DNA from: an uncultured Subdoligranulum sp.
GTDB lineage: Bacteria; Bacillota; Clostridia; Oscillospirales; Ruminococcaceae
DNA: 64,000 nt
Direction of reading: 5' to 3'
Assembly (NCBI RefSeq): GCF_963931595.1
Contig: NZ_OZ007030.1
Span: 2,410,481 to 2,474,480, forward strand
Shown here: piece by piece, positions 36,221 to 45,281 of the stretch
How positions within the stretch are numbered: position 1 is the stretch's first letter
How the letters are laid out: the number at the start of each line of letters is the position of its first letter
Notes under the pieces: model-generated
What the model was told of the DNA's origin: nothing
Seen by the model: the letters and a program-made list of their open reading frames with translations, nothing else
Database searches by the model: none
Position numbers and translations under genes: made by a program

Positions 36221-37255
36221 TCACTGCTGGGCTTTGTCGTGCTCGGCCAGCATCCGGCACTCGGTCTCCACCACACGGGCCAGGCCGGTCTCGATATCCA
36301 CCTGGGGCACCCAGCCGTAGGCTTCCTTGGCATGGGTGTTGTCGCAGAGGCTGAACTTGTTCACCTCGTGGTCGAGGATCTCCGGCTTGATGCCGTAGGC
36401 CCCGCCGTACAGCTCGGGGTACTTGGCCCAGTAGTGGCTGGAGGGGCAGTACTTGGCCTCGATCTCCTTGCCCATCACCTTGCAGGCGATGGCGTAGAGC
36501 TCCCGCACCGAGTAGCTCTGGTTGCTGGAGACATTCACCGCGTCAAAGCCCTTCTGGGGATGGTCCACCACCCGCAGGGCCAGGTCGATGAGGTCCTCCA
36601 CATAGATGTAGTCCCGGCGCTGGTTGCCGTCCGAGTGGAACTCCGGCGTGCGGCCGTAGTACAGTTCCCGGATCATATACCCCACAAAGGGCGGCTGCTT
36701 GCGCAGGCAGTCGATGTGGGGGCCGTAGACGTTGGCAAACCGCAGGCAGGTCACCGTCATGCCGTAGGTATCGGCGAAGCTCTGGCAGAACCGCTCGCCG
36801 CAGTACTTGGTGTTGGGGTAGATCAGCGTGGGGGTGTGGAAGGAGGTCTCCACCGTGGGGAACTCCGTCTCGTTTTCATACATGGCGTTGGTGGAGGCCT
36901 GCACCAGCTGCTTCACGCCGGTGCGGCGGGCGCACTCCAGCAGGTGCACCAGACCCAGCGTGTTCACCTCCACCGCCTGCACGGGGTCGCTCTGGCAGTC
37001 GGGCAGCGGGGCGATACCCGCAATGTTGTACACCACATCGAACTTTTCTGTCTCAAACAGGGCCGGAATGGCTTCCCGGTCGCGGATATCCATCCGGCGC
37101 ACTTCGGGGCCGAAATCGTGGTCGTCGAATTTCAGGTTGTCCAGGTTGCCGTAGGAGAAGTTGTCGATGCCCACGACCTCATCGCCGCGCTTCCACAGCG
37201 CATGCCACAGCTGACCGCCGATGAACCCGGCGGCACCCGTTACCAGAACCTTCAT
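36221..37255 (-). CDS. NAD-dependent sugar epimerase/dehydratase (extended SDR)
   Basis: The 344-aa extended SDR has the cofactor loop VTGAAGFIGGQL, the acidic NAD residue in GIDNFSYGN, active-site YPNTKYCGERF (Tyr-x-x-x-Lys) and substrate region FHSDGNQRRDYIYVEDL. It should form or epimerise a nucleotide sugar. The exact substrate is not readable; UDP-Glc/UDP-GlcNAc 4-epimerases are the nearest general type. SD AAGGAGG is directly upstream. Confidence 0.9.
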   Translation of the reverse strand: MKVLVTGAAGFIGGQLWHALWKRGDEVVGIDNFSYGNLDNLKFDDHDFGPEVRRMDIRDREAIPALFETEKFDVVYNIAGIAPLPDCQSDPVQAVEVNTLGLVHLLECARRTGVKQLVQASTNAMYENETEFPTVETSFHTPTLIYPNTKYCGERFCQSFADTYGMTVTCLRFANVYGPHIDCLRKQPPFVGYMIRELYYGRTPEFHSDGNQRRDYIYVEDLIDLALRVVDHPQKGFDAVNVSSNQSYSVRELYAIACKVMGKEIEAKYCPSSHYWAKYPELYGGAYGIKPEILDHEVNKFSLCDNTHAKEAYGWVPQVDIETGLARVVETECRMLAEHDKAQQ

Positions 37256-37267
37256 AAGAAAACCTCC

Positions 37268-38062
37268 TTATTGCTGCACCGGAATCTCGGTGTAGGTGTA
37301 ATCGTCAATGACATTGTCCCGCCATTCCCGGGCCACAAAGGCCTTGGGACTGCGCAGATACCGCCCGCAGAGTTTCAGCAGGCTGATGCCGAAGCTGGTG
37401 AGCTTGTTGTTGCTGACTTGGTCCTCCTCCCGCCAGCTGATGGGGAAAAAGAGCACCTTCTGCTTCAGCTGGCAGAGGGCCAGGATCATGCAGTCGTTGA
37501 AATAGAGGGTATCGGGGAATTTTTTGTAGTATCCGTTTTTCAGGGGCGCCACGGCGTAGAGGTTCAGCCCGCTGCCCAAATCGGTGATGCGGTGGCGCGC
37601 CACCAGCGTGAAGAGGGCGTTGAAGCCGTAGTTGCCCACCACCCGCAGTGTGCTGTAGCCCTGGATGCGGCTGCCCTTCATGAAGCGGGAGCCGAGGCAG
37701 CAGTCGTACTTTTTATAGGTACCGTCCTCCAGAATGGGCAACAGGTCGGCGATGGCGCCCTGGTCGTCGCCGTGGAGCACCACCAGATGGTCGTACCCGT
37801 GGGCGGCGGCGTAGCCGAAGGCCACCTTGTGGCTGCCCCCCAGGCCGTAGTTGCGGTCGTTGCGCAGCAGATGCACCGGCGCTTCGGGATGGCGGCGGCA
37901 CCAGTCCTGGACGGCATTCTCGGTGCCGTCGGTGGAGCGGTTGTTCACCACGATGCACTCCCCCACCCAGGGGGCGATGCGGGCGTCCAGCAGCTGGGAC
38001 AGCACCCGCGGCACCTGCTTTTCACAGTTGTAGGCCGGAATAAAGACGAGCAGTTTTTCCAT
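37268..38062 (-). CDS. GT2 glycosyltransferase, dolichol-phosphate-mannose-synthase-like
   Basis: The 264-aa soluble GT-A enzyme has the N-terminal LLVFIPAYNCEKQ, VNNRSTDGTEN, the NYGLGGSHKVAFGYA stretch, DxD-like VVLHGDDQGAI and the DPM-type RFMKGSRIQGYSTLR, DLGSGLNLY and ISWREEDQVSNNK. Such enzymes load a sugar onto polyprenyl phosphate, which a GT-C membrane transferase uses after flipping. The two GT-C-like proteins and a flippase-like domain in the same operon fit this. A gap of 72 nt separates it from the preceding gene. Confidence 0.88.
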   Translation of the reverse strand: MEKLLVFIPAYNCEKQVPRVLSQLLDARIAPWVGECIVVNNRSTDGTENAVQDWCRRHPEAPVHLLRNDRNYGLGGSHKVAFGYAAAHGYDHLVVLHGDDQGAIADLLPILEDGTYKKYDCCLGSRFMKGSRIQGYSTLRVVGNYGFNALFTLVARHRITDLGSGLNLYAVAPLKNGYYKKFPDTLYFNDCMILALCQLKQKVLFFPISWREEDQVSNNKLTSFGISLLKLCGRYLRSPKAFVAREWRDNVIDDYTYTEIPVQQ

Positions 38063-38134
38063 GGCTCAGGCTCCTTTATGACAATTCAAGTTCAGCATAG
38101 CACAAAATGCCCCCGCCCGCAACGGGCCGGCGGC

Positions 38135-39841
38135 CTATTTTGCCCAGCCGTCCACCACCAGCACCTGCAGGCTGGCGGTGCCGTGGGTGACGGTGTACCG
38201 CTTGGAGATGGCGAAGTGTTCCTCGATCCAGGCGTGGAACTGGGCCATATCCCGCACCTCGGCGTCGTCATAGAGGATAACGTCGGGCAGCTGGCCGGGC
38301 ACCATCCTGTAGTACTCCTCAAAGCGGGGGTCGCTGTCGGTGCCGGAGATCACCGACGCCTGGGCCACCGTCAGGGTGCCGTCCGCCATGAGGAAGCCAA
38401 GGCCGTTCTGCTCCCCGATGGCCTGGAGCACCGCCTGTCCCCGGTAGGGCGCCAGCACTTCATAGAGGCATTCCTGCATGTCGGCGGCCTTCCGGTCGGC
38501 CAGGATGCCCTTGGCGGGGCCGTTTTCAATGACCACCAGCGGCGTGTCGGCCACGGTGGCGGACTTCCAGCCGGTGGTCTGGACGCACCAAACCCGGCAG
38601 ACCGCAAAAAAGACCAGCATGCCCGCCAGCAGGGCGCGGCCCATCCGGGGCTGGCGGCGCAGCAGAACCAGCAGCCCGCAGAACGCCGGCCAGGTCAGAT
38701 AGAGAAAAGTGGCGGGCAGTCCCAGCACGGTGGAGCGCAGGATGAACAGGTAGGCAGCCAGCCCCGGCAGGCAGCCCAGCCAGAAGAGCGCCGGTACGCC
38801 GTCCAGCCGCCGGGCACGCCAGAAGGCCCACGCCCCGGCCAGCACCAGCACCGGCACAAACTGCCGTTCGTCCAGGCTGCCGTCCCGCACGGCCCGCAGA
38901 ATGCACTGCATGGTGGCCAGAAGGGCCCACAGCCCCAGCAGCAGGGATATACGCTCCCGAGAGGATGCCTTGCGGCGGAAAAGCCAGGCGCCGATCACCA
39001 GCGCCGCGGCCAGCGGCCACATCCAGCCCCGCAGCACCGACAGCGACTGCCGGGCCAGCTGGGCCAGCTTTTCGGCGGCGGTAAAGCCGTACTGGGGGTC
39101 GTTGAGAATCAGACCGACCCGTTCCAGGAAAGCGGCCACATCAAAGCCCATGCCCGCCAGCGCCCAGAGAAGAAACGCCCCGCCGCAGACAGCGCAGCTG
39201 CCCAGCAGCACCCAGGCGCCCCGGGGAATGCCAAGGAACCGGGGTTCGCCGCCCCGGCGGCCCAGCAGGAACAGTCCCAGCCAGAGCACCGGGAAGGCCG
39301 CGGCGCTCTGGGGGTAGGCAAGAAAACTCAAGCAGGCGAACACGCCGCCCACCGCCACCAGCCAGGGGCGCCGGAAGCCCCGGGTGACATAGTGGTGGAA
39401 GCAGAGAAAGGCCGCCACCGTAAAGAGAAACTGCTGGCCGATGTAGTCGGGGCCGAGAAACCACTTGGGGGTGTAAAGAAAAAGGACCAGCGCCGCCAGC
39501 CCCGCGCCGCTTTTGCCCAGGTCCCGGACGAATTCCCGGTAAAAGGCCCAGCTCAAGGCGGCCTTGCAGACCAGCAGCACCGCCCGCACAAAGACGAGCA
39601 GCCCGGTGGTGGTGCCGGTGAGGCCCAGATAGGCGGCCACCAGCAAGGCCGGCGGCAGCGAACAGAGCTGGTGGGGTTCCCACATCTGGGCAAAGAGGCG
39701 GTCCCCCTGCACCAGCCGGAAGCCCAGAGCCAGGGCGTAGGGCTCGTCGATCTCCAGCCCCACAAAGATCTGGCGCACCATGATAAGGGCGCAGACCACC
39801 GCCAGCGCACCCCAGCCGGCGCGCACCATCCGTTTGGACAT
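38135..39841 (-). CDS. GT-C/PMT-like membrane glycosyltransferase
   Basis: The 568-residue protein has about 11 membrane helices. The first extracytoplasmic loop has VGLEIDEPYALALG, whose Asp-Glu is in the place of the catalytic acid of GT39/GT83-type enzymes, followed by QMWEPHQ. A soluble C-terminal part (about 445-568) is extracytoplasmic in character. It probably transfers a sugar from a polyprenyl-phosphate donor. Start chosen at MSKRMVR (39841), two bases after the GT6 stop. Confidence 0.78.
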   Translation of the reverse strand: MSKRMVRAGWGALAVVCALIMVRQIFVGLEIDEPYALALGFRLVQGDRLFAQMWEPHQLCSLPPALLVAAYLGLTGTTTGLLVFVRAVLLVCKAALSWAFYREFVRDLGKSGAGLAALVLFLYTPKWFLGPDYIGQQFLFTVAAFLCFHHYVTRGFRRPWLVAVGGVFACLSFLAYPQSAAAFPVLWLGLFLLGRRGGEPRFLGIPRGAWVLLGSCAVCGGAFLLWALAGMGFDVAAFLERVGLILNDPQYGFTAAEKLAQLARQSLSVLRGWMWPLAAALVIGAWLFRRKASSRERISLLLGLWALLATMQCILRAVRDGSLDERQFVPVLVLAGAWAFWRARRLDGVPALFWLGCLPGLAAYLFILRSTVLGLPATFLYLTWPAFCGLLVLLRRQPRMGRALLAGMLVFFAVCRVWCVQTTGWKSATVADTPLVVIENGPAKGILADRKAADMQECLYEVLAPYRGQAVLQAIGEQNGLGFLMADGTLTVAQASVISGTDSDPRFEEYYRMVPGQLPDVILYDDAEVRDMAQFHAWIEEHFAISKRYTVTHGTASLQVLVVDGWAK

Positions 39842-39843
39842 GG

Positions 39844-40686
39844 TCAGTCTCCCTTCAGCTGCTTGTGGAGCAGCGCGTCCCGGGCGTACCACAGGTAGGG
39901 CAGCCAGTTTTCCCGGAAGGCCTCCCCCTTGCGGACCAGCCAGGGCCGGGGCCGCGCCGCCTGGTGCTTCACCGCCGCCACATCAAAATAGCGGGCCTTG
40001 TCCCGCACCACGATCTTCGCCTCAAAGGGCAGGTCCCACCCCTCGGGGTACCAGTAGGCGGGGGTCAGCAGCCGGTAGTCGCTGCGCTCCGCCGCGTAGC
40101 GGTTGAGCTGGCTTTCGTCGTGCCACCGGGCGATGACACCCCGGGCCAGGTCGTCCTCGGTGCGGCGGGCCAGCTCATGGCAGAGCTGCAAAAAAGCCGC
40201 CGCCGTGCCGCCGTTGAGCCCGCCCGACACATAGTCTTTGCCGCAGTTGTAGGGGATGTAGGCGGTGCTTTTGGGGTTGCGGTCGTAGGTGTAAAAGATG
40301 GGTTTTTTGTTCCAGAATCCCGGCTGCTGCACCAGCAGCAGGTTTTCCCCCATCTGGGGCCGGGGCAAAAATTCCTCCGCCGTGACGGTCTTCTGGCAGA
40401 CCAGGTTGGCGTTGAAGAAAAAAAGGAAATCGCACCGGGCCAGCAGTTCCTCCCGCCGCAGGAAGATGGAAAACCGCCGCAGCGTGCTGTAGGGCCAGTC
40501 GTAGGCCTCCTGGCAGAGCCGGTGGACCCGGGGATTGTCCTCCCCTTCGATATGGTCGGCGTCGGTGAAGACAAAATATTCCTTCTGGCACCCGGGCAGG
40601 AAGTTGGCCTCAAAGCTGTGGTAGAATTCCGGCCAGAAGACGGTGTATTTCCCGGTGCAAAGGTAGAGCATCCCGATTTTCGGCAT
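39844..40686 (-). CDS. GT6-family glycosyltransferase (ABO blood-group transferase homologue, bacterial NxN type)
   Basis: GT6 enzymes add alpha-1,3-Gal or GalNAc to a galactose acceptor, often one carrying alpha-1,2-fucose. The 280-aa protein is catalytic-domain-only, as in bacterial members. It shows IGMLYLCTGKY, EYFVFTDADHI, the WPYSTLRRFSIF segment, FFFNANL (Asn92-Ala93-Asn94, the NxN that replaces the metal-binding DxD in bacterial GT6), YVSGGLNGG in the donor-selecting region (152-160) and the near-invariant WHDESQLNRY (Glu191 is the expected nucleophile-like residue). The ATG has AAAGGAG upstream and overlaps the flippase stop (TGATG). A fucosyltransferase gene lies about 3 kb upstream in the same operon. 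Confidence 0.92.
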   Translation of the reverse strand: MPKIGMLYLCTGKYTVFWPEFYHSFEANFLPGCQKEYFVFTDADHIEGEDNPRVHRLCQEAYDWPYSTLRRFSIFLRREELLARCDFLFFFNANLVCQKTVTAEEFLPRPQMGENLLLVQQPGFWNKKPIFYTYDRNPKSTAYIPYNCGKDYVSGGLNGGTAAAFLQLCHELARRTEDDLARGVIARWHDESQLNRYAAERSDYRLLTPAYWYPEGWDLPFEAKIVVRDKARYFDVAAVKHQAARPRPWLVRKGEAFRENWLPYLWYARDALLHKQLKGD

Positions 40687-42218
40687 CACGCGCTCCTTTT
40701 ATGTCTGAGTTTTTGCAGCAGGGCGGCGCCGTACTGCCGCAGATAGACGGCATCCCGGCCCCAGCCGTAGACAATGAGGTTGAAGAGGTTGGGCACCACG
40801 CAGACGATGACCGCCCGGGGCACAAGGCCCAGCCAGCCGCCGACGGGCACCGCCTCACAGAGGGTCCAGGTACCGCCCATGCAGACGGCCAGCGTAATAA
40901 GATGCAGCGCCTGGGCCCGCAGATAGTGCCCGAGGCTGCCCTGCATATACCGGCGGAAGACCACCACGATGCGCCCCGCCCACATGATGCAGTGGGCCAC
41001 CACGGTGGCGATGAGGGCGCCGGTGATATCGAACAGCGGGAAGAGGGCGAAGCTGAGCAGCAGGTTGACGGCGGCGGAAGCCACCATGAACCACTGGTCC
41101 TGCTCAAAGTGGCCCAGTACCGCCCGGTAGGACCCCAGCATGCGGTGGTTCCAGCCCACATACTCGTTGAGGCAGAAGACCAGCACGAAGCCCAGGGGCA
41201 GCAGCCAGTCGGCGCCCATCCAGGCCGCCATGAAGGGCTGGAACAGGCAGAAATAGGCGGTGGCCACAAAGCTGGCAAAGAGGTAGCTGAAGAGGTCCAT
41301 CCCCCAGAAGACCTGTTTGTCGTGGTCGTTGGCGGCGGCGGATTTGTCGTAGACGATGTTGCCGATGGCGGCGGCAAAACTGTCCATGATCTTGTTGCCC
41401 AGGTCGGTGGCGCTGGTGGAAATATTGGTGTAGTTGCCCAGCAGGGTGGTCTGGGTGGAGCCGCCCATGCGGGAGGTGACGATGGTGTCCGACGAGCCGT
41501 AGATGGTGTTGGACAGCCGGTGGACCAGATAATACCGCAGATCGTGGAAAATGCCCAGATCCTTGAAGTCCTGCAGGCTCACTTTTACATCCCGCACATA
41601 GGGGAAGTCCTTGCGGAAGCGGCGGGCGATGACCAGATTGGCGCAGACATTGCAGACGATGGCCACGCTGAAGTAGAGCACATAGTTGGGAAACCACAAC
41701 GAGACGGCGATCTTGGCCAGGGAGGTCAGGACGTTGAAGCAGAAGTCGATGCGGGTGCAGAGGTACCCCTGCTGGGTGCAGGTGTACATGAGCCGCCGGG
41801 TCACAAGGAAGTAGCTGCACAGGGTGGACACCACGTTGAGGCCGTACACCGTGTACCCGGTGACCAGGGGCACATCGGGCATGATCCAGGGCAGGGCAGC
41901 AGCACCCAGCAGGGCCAGCAGGGCGATGGCCAGGCCCACGGCGCGGTAGGCCCACTTGTACATCGACATGTACTTGCTGATCTTGTCGGCGTTTTTGGCG
42001 GCGATCTGTTCATACAGGCGGTAGCTGATGACGCTGCCCACGCCGAACTCGGCGATGGAGAAGAAGTTGAACAGCTGGGTGACCACCTGGGAGGCGGTGC
42101 TGATCTGGGTGCCGAAGTTGTAGACCAGCAGCCGCCGGGTGACCAGCCCCAGCAAAAGCAGCAGCAGGCTGGACCCCACCGCGTAGGCCATATTGATGAG
42201 GGTACGTCTGGTTCGCAA
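40686..42218 (-). CDS. Wzx-type oligosaccharide flippase (MOP superfamily)
   Basis: The 510-aa protein has about 12-14 membrane helices with the family start NMAYAVGSSLLLLLLGLVTRR, then YNFGTQISTASQVV and FSIAEFGVGSVISYRLYE. It should move undecaprenyl-PP-linked repeat units across the membrane. Gap of 6 nt to the preceding GT2 gene and one-base overlap with the GT6 gene. Confidence 0.9.
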   Translation of the reverse strand: MRTRRTLINMAYAVGSSLLLLLLGLVTRRLLVYNFGTQISTASQVVTQLFNFFSIAEFGVGSVISYRLYEQIAAKNADKISKYMSMYKWAYRAVGLAIALLALLGAAALPWIMPDVPLVTGYTVYGLNVVSTLCSYFLVTRRLMYTCTQQGYLCTRIDFCFNVLTSLAKIAVSLWFPNYVLYFSVAIVCNVCANLVIARRFRKDFPYVRDVKVSLQDFKDLGIFHDLRYYLVHRLSNTIYGSSDTIVTSRMGGSTQTTLLGNYTNISTSATDLGNKIMDSFAAAIGNIVYDKSAAANDHDKQVFWGMDLFSYLFASFVATAYFCLFQPFMAAWMGADWLLPLGFVLVFCLNEYVGWNHRMLGSYRAVLGHFEQDQWFMVASAAVNLLLSFALFPLFDITGALIATVVAHCIMWAGRIVVVFRRYMQGSLGHYLRAQALHLITLAVCMGGTWTLCEAVPVGGWLGLVPRAVIVCVVPNLFNLIVYGWGRDAVYLRQYGAALLQKLRHKRSA

Positions 42219-42224
42219 AACGGG

Positions 42225-43223
42225 TTATCCTTTCTTGCGGCGGGCCGCAGCCCAGAGGGTGAAGCGGGGGCCGCACAGCCGCATCATGGTTTGGAACATC
42301 CGCCAGTCCCGGCGGGTGTTCACCTCGGTGCCATGGGCGTAGAGGGGCCGCAGCTGCCGCAGGTACTTGAGGCATTTTTTGCGGATGGCGGCGTCGGGCA
42401 CGGCGGCGGTGCGGGCCTGGGGCCAGAAAACGTCCGCCGCGGCGTCCCGCATGACGGCGTAGGTGGCGCTGTCGATGTGGCCGGCGGCGGCCAGCGCCGC
42501 CAGATGCCGCTGGGCGGCGGCCAGCGCCTTGAACCGCTTGGGCAGGTTTTTGGCGTCGGTGAGCAGGCTCCCCTGCCGCCCCACCCGATAGTGGGTGAAG
42601 ACGATGTCGAGGAAGTAGATGCCCTGGCATTTGGTCAGCAGCCAGAGATCAAAGGGCCAGTCCTCGGCCCAGCGCACGTCGGGCCAGAAGTGGAGATTGT
42701 GCTCGGCCAGCCAGGCCCGGCGCAGGCAGTACTTCCACACCGACCAGTGCCCCGCGGTGTAGAGGGCCCGCAGCCGCTCGCCGTAGTCCGAACTGTCAAA
42801 GGGGCCGGGCAGCAGCCGCAGCCCCGCGTGCTCGGTGAGCTTGCCGTCGGGCTGCCATTCCAGGTGCTTGCCCACATACCAGTCGTAGCCCGGATGTTCC
42901 TTGAGCGCCCGGCGCAGTGCCGCCAGCAGCCCCGGGGCCATGGCGTCGTCGCTGTCGAGAAAGAGGATCCACTCCCCCCGGGCGGCCCCCAGCCCGGTGT
43001 TGCGGGCGGCGGCCAGACCGCCGTTTTCCCGGTGGATGACCCGCACGCCGGGGATCTCGGCGGCAAAGGTGTCGCAGAGCTGGGGGCCCATGTCGGTGGA
43101 ACCGTCGTCCACCAGGATGCACTCCCAGTCCCGGGGGCCATCCTGCTCGGCCACGCTCTTGATGCAGGCCGAGAGATAATTCTGCACATTGTACACCGGC
43201 ACAATGATGGAGAAGAGCGGCAC
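42225..43223 (-). CDS. GT2-family glycosyltransferase
   Basis: The 332-aa enzyme starts with the GT-A signature FSIIVPVYNVQNYLSACIKS, continues with ILVDDGSTDMG, GGLAAARNTGL and the DxD in LFLDSDDAMAPG, then the ED motif in RWAEDWPFDL. A GTG start is favoured because AAAGGAGG lies 6 nt upstream; upstream in-frame codons to 43361 run into the fucosyltransferase gene. Acceptor and donor are unknown. Confidence 0.9.
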   Translation of the reverse strand: MPLFSIIVPVYNVQNYLSACIKSVAEQDGPRDWECILVDDGSTDMGPQLCDTFAAEIPGVRVIHRENGGLAAARNTGLGAARGEWILFLDSDDAMAPGLLAALRRALKEHPGYDWYVGKHLEWQPDGKLTEHAGLRLLPGPFDSSDYGERLRALYTAGHWSVWKYCLRRAWLAEHNLHFWPDVRWAEDWPFDLWLLTKCQGIYFLDIVFTHYRVGRQGSLLTDAKNLPKRFKALAAAQRHLAALAAAGHIDSATYAVMRDAAADVFWPQARTAAVPDAAIRKKCLKYLRQLRPLYAHGTEVNTRRDWRMFQTMMRLCGPRFTLWAAARRKKG

Positions 43224-43243
43224 GGTTTGCCTCCTTTCGCGGG

Positions 43244-44161
43244 TTATCGGGTTTGGATGAGATGCCAGCCGGGCTGGTAGAGGGCTGTCTCTTTGGTGTG
43301 GGCGTACCACCGGTCGGGGGCCCATACGGTGCGCCCCGCCCCCGCCAGATACTGGGCCCACCAGCTGTAGGTGGAATTGCTCAAAACAAAGCCCCGGCAG
43401 AGGGCCATGAGGTTCATATCCGCCACCGCCTCGCCCCGGGGCATAAAGACAGCGGGCAGTCCGGCGGTGTCGAGATTTTCCTTTGCCCAGTCCGGATCAT
43501 CCGAAAAGACGAAAAGGGTCGCTTCGGGATGGGCAGCCGCCGCGGCGGCGGTGGCCCGGGCGTAGTAGGCCGGGGTGCAGACCTGGAGAATGGCGTTTTC
43601 CGGCTTGCAGTAGTCCCCCCGGCGCAGATGCACGGCCACCGGGAAGGCCGCAGCCCGGATCTCTTCCGCCAGCGGTCCGGCGGGAGATTCTTTCGCCCGC
43701 AGCTCCGCCCGGATGGTGTCGGCATAGTCCGCAAAGTAGGCCTCCCCCTGGAAATACCCCCAGGCCAGAAAGTCCCTGGACGGGCCCCGGTGCACCGGCA
43801 GATAGCCGTCGGTGGCAAAGTGCAGCCCCAGCAAATTGAGCAGCGGGGCGCAGCGGCGCTCCCAACGGTTCCAGTCCCGGGCCAGCAGGCCTTTGCGCTG
43901 TTCATACTTGATCATCAGCGCCTTGGCGGCGTTCTGCCGGGGCAGGTGGGCCTTGGCAAAGCCCGGCTGGGCCAGGATCTTCACTTCGGGGGCGATGCGC
44001 AGCGCCTCCAGGGCGCACACCGTGTGGGCGGGGGCGCCGTCCCGCCAGTCCTGCCGGTCCAGCAGGGTGACAGATTCGCCGCACCGCAGCCCCAGCGCCC
44101 GGGCAAAGGCGTAGATGAACATCTGGTTACCCAGCCCGCCGGCCAGTTCCGCGTAGATCAT
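43244..44161 (-). CDS. GT11-family alpha-1,2-fucosyltransferase
   Basis: The 305-aa protein has the GT11 N-terminus AELAGGLGNQMFIYAFARAL (motif GLGNQMF), motif I HLRRGDY (about residues 190-196), and the late FVLSNSTYSWWAQYL with the SNSTYSWW block typical of the family. It should move fucose from GDP-fucose to the 2-OH of galactose, making an H-type determinant. No GDP-fucose genes are in this window, so donor supply lies elsewhere. The ATG overlaps the stop of the preceding GT4 gene (ATGA). Confidence 0.93.
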   Translation of the reverse strand: MIYAELAGGLGNQMFIYAFARALGLRCGESVTLLDRQDWRDGAPAHTVCALEALRIAPEVKILAQPGFAKAHLPRQNAAKALMIKYEQRKGLLARDWNRWERRCAPLLNLLGLHFATDGYLPVHRGPSRDFLAWGYFQGEAYFADYADTIRAELRAKESPAGPLAEEIRAAAFPVAVHLRRGDYCKPENAILQVCTPAYYARATAAAAAAHPEATLFVFSDDPDWAKENLDTAGLPAVFMPRGEAVADMNLMALCRGFVLSNSTYSWWAQYLAGAGRTVWAPDRWYAHTKETALYQPGWHLIQTR

Positions 44162-45264
44162 TCCTTGCCTCCCAGCTGGTCGTAGAGTTGTTCCATCCGG
44201 GCGGCGGCGGTGTGCAGCTCGTACCCGGCCACCGACAGTTCCGCCCAGTGGTCGGCATGGGGGCCATGCCCCGCGATGCCCTCCGCCGTGGCCGCCCACT
44301 CGTCGAGAGGTGCCTCCAGCGGCAGGAAGTGCACCAGGTCGGTGACGGCGCCGTCGTCCGGCACGTTGGTGGAGGCCAGGCAGGGCACACCGCACCCCTG
44401 GGCCTCCACCAGGGTGACGGGGCTGCCCTCAAAATTGCTGGGCAGCAAAAACAGGTCAAAGGCGTTCATGTAGGCGGGCACATCGCTCTGCACCCCCGCG
44501 AAGATCACCCGGTCGGTGAGACCGTGGCGGGCCGCGGCGGCGTGCATCTTCTCTTCCATCTCGCCGGTGCCCACCAGCAGCAGCTTCCAGGCAGGGTCAG
44601 CCCCGGCCATGGCGGCGAAGACCTCCATCAAAAACAGCGGGTTCTTCTGGTGGTTGAGCCGCCCCACAAAGCCCGCCAGCCGGTCGGTGTCGGCGATGCC
44701 GTACCGGGCGCGGGTGGCGGCCCGGGCCGCGGCGTCGGGATGAAACCGCCCCTGGTCCACGGCGTTGCAGGCCACCGCAAAGTCGGGCTTGCGGTCGATG
44801 TGGTCACCGAAGACGAACCGTCCCGCCGCCACGCCGCAGCCGAGGAAATAGTCGGCAAAGAGCTGGTAGACCCCGTGGGCCACCCGCCAGGTCAGCGTCA
44901 GGGGCGGGTAGACGATATGGCTGTGGACGATGATCTTTGCCCGGGGGCAGAGCAGCCGCATCATGGCGCAGACCGGCGCGCCGATCTTGCTGGCCGTGTG
45001 GTAGTGGATGATATCGTAGTCCTTGTGGGTGCGCAGATGCCGCCACAGCGCTTTGATGCGGTCCTTTTTGTGGTCAGGCACCGCCAGAATGCGCACGCCG
45101 TGGGCTTCCAGCGCCGGGGCGGTGCTGGCCTGGTCGGGCGGGCACTGCCCCACAAAGAGGTCCACCTGATACCGGGCGGTGTCCAGGTGGAGCAGCAGAT
45201 TCTGCACATACCGCTGCACGCCGCTCTGCACGCCCAGGTGGTTGCTGATCATCAGAATGCGCAT
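44158..45264 (-). CDS. GT4-family glycosyltransferase
   Basis: The 368-aa GT-B enzyme has ILMISNHLGVQSGVQRYV at the N-terminus, IIHYHTASKIG, the C-terminal donor-binding AGFVGRLNHQKNPLFLMEVF, LLLVGTGEMEE and the EX7E motif in SNFEGSPVTLVEAQ. Start at 45264 with AGAGGAG 6 nt upstream. Resembles capsule GT4 enzymes in layout; donor unknown. Confidence 0.9.
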   Translation of the reverse strand: MRILMISNHLGVQSGVQRYVQNLLLHLDTARYQVDLFVGQCPPDQASTAPALEAHGVRILAVPDHKKDRIKALWRHLRTHKDYDIIHYHTASKIGAPVCAMMRLLCPRAKIIVHSHIVYPPLTLTWRVAHGVYQLFADYFLGCGVAAGRFVFGDHIDRKPDFAVACNAVDQGRFHPDAAARAATRARYGIADTDRLAGFVGRLNHQKNPLFLMEVFAAMAGADPAWKLLLVGTGEMEEKMHAAAARHGLTDRVIFAGVQSDVPAYMNAFDLFLLPSNFEGSPVTLVEAQGCGVPCLASTNVPDDGAVTDLVHFLPLEAPLDEWAATAEGIAGHGPHADHWAELSVAGYELHTAAARMEQLYDQLGGKE

Positions 45265-45281
45265 GCCGTCTCCTCTTTCCT

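Noticed and set aside
34259..39898. A 1879-codon open frame on the plus strand across the glycan operon
   Set aside because: It is antisense to five well-supported genes; it is rich in Gly, His, Gln and Val as expected from a shadow frame in GC-rich DNA, and has no domain.
40701..43280. An 859-codon plus-strand open frame over the flippase and GT2 genes
   Set aside because: Antisense shadow with Gly/Gln/His-rich sequence; the opposite strand has clear families.
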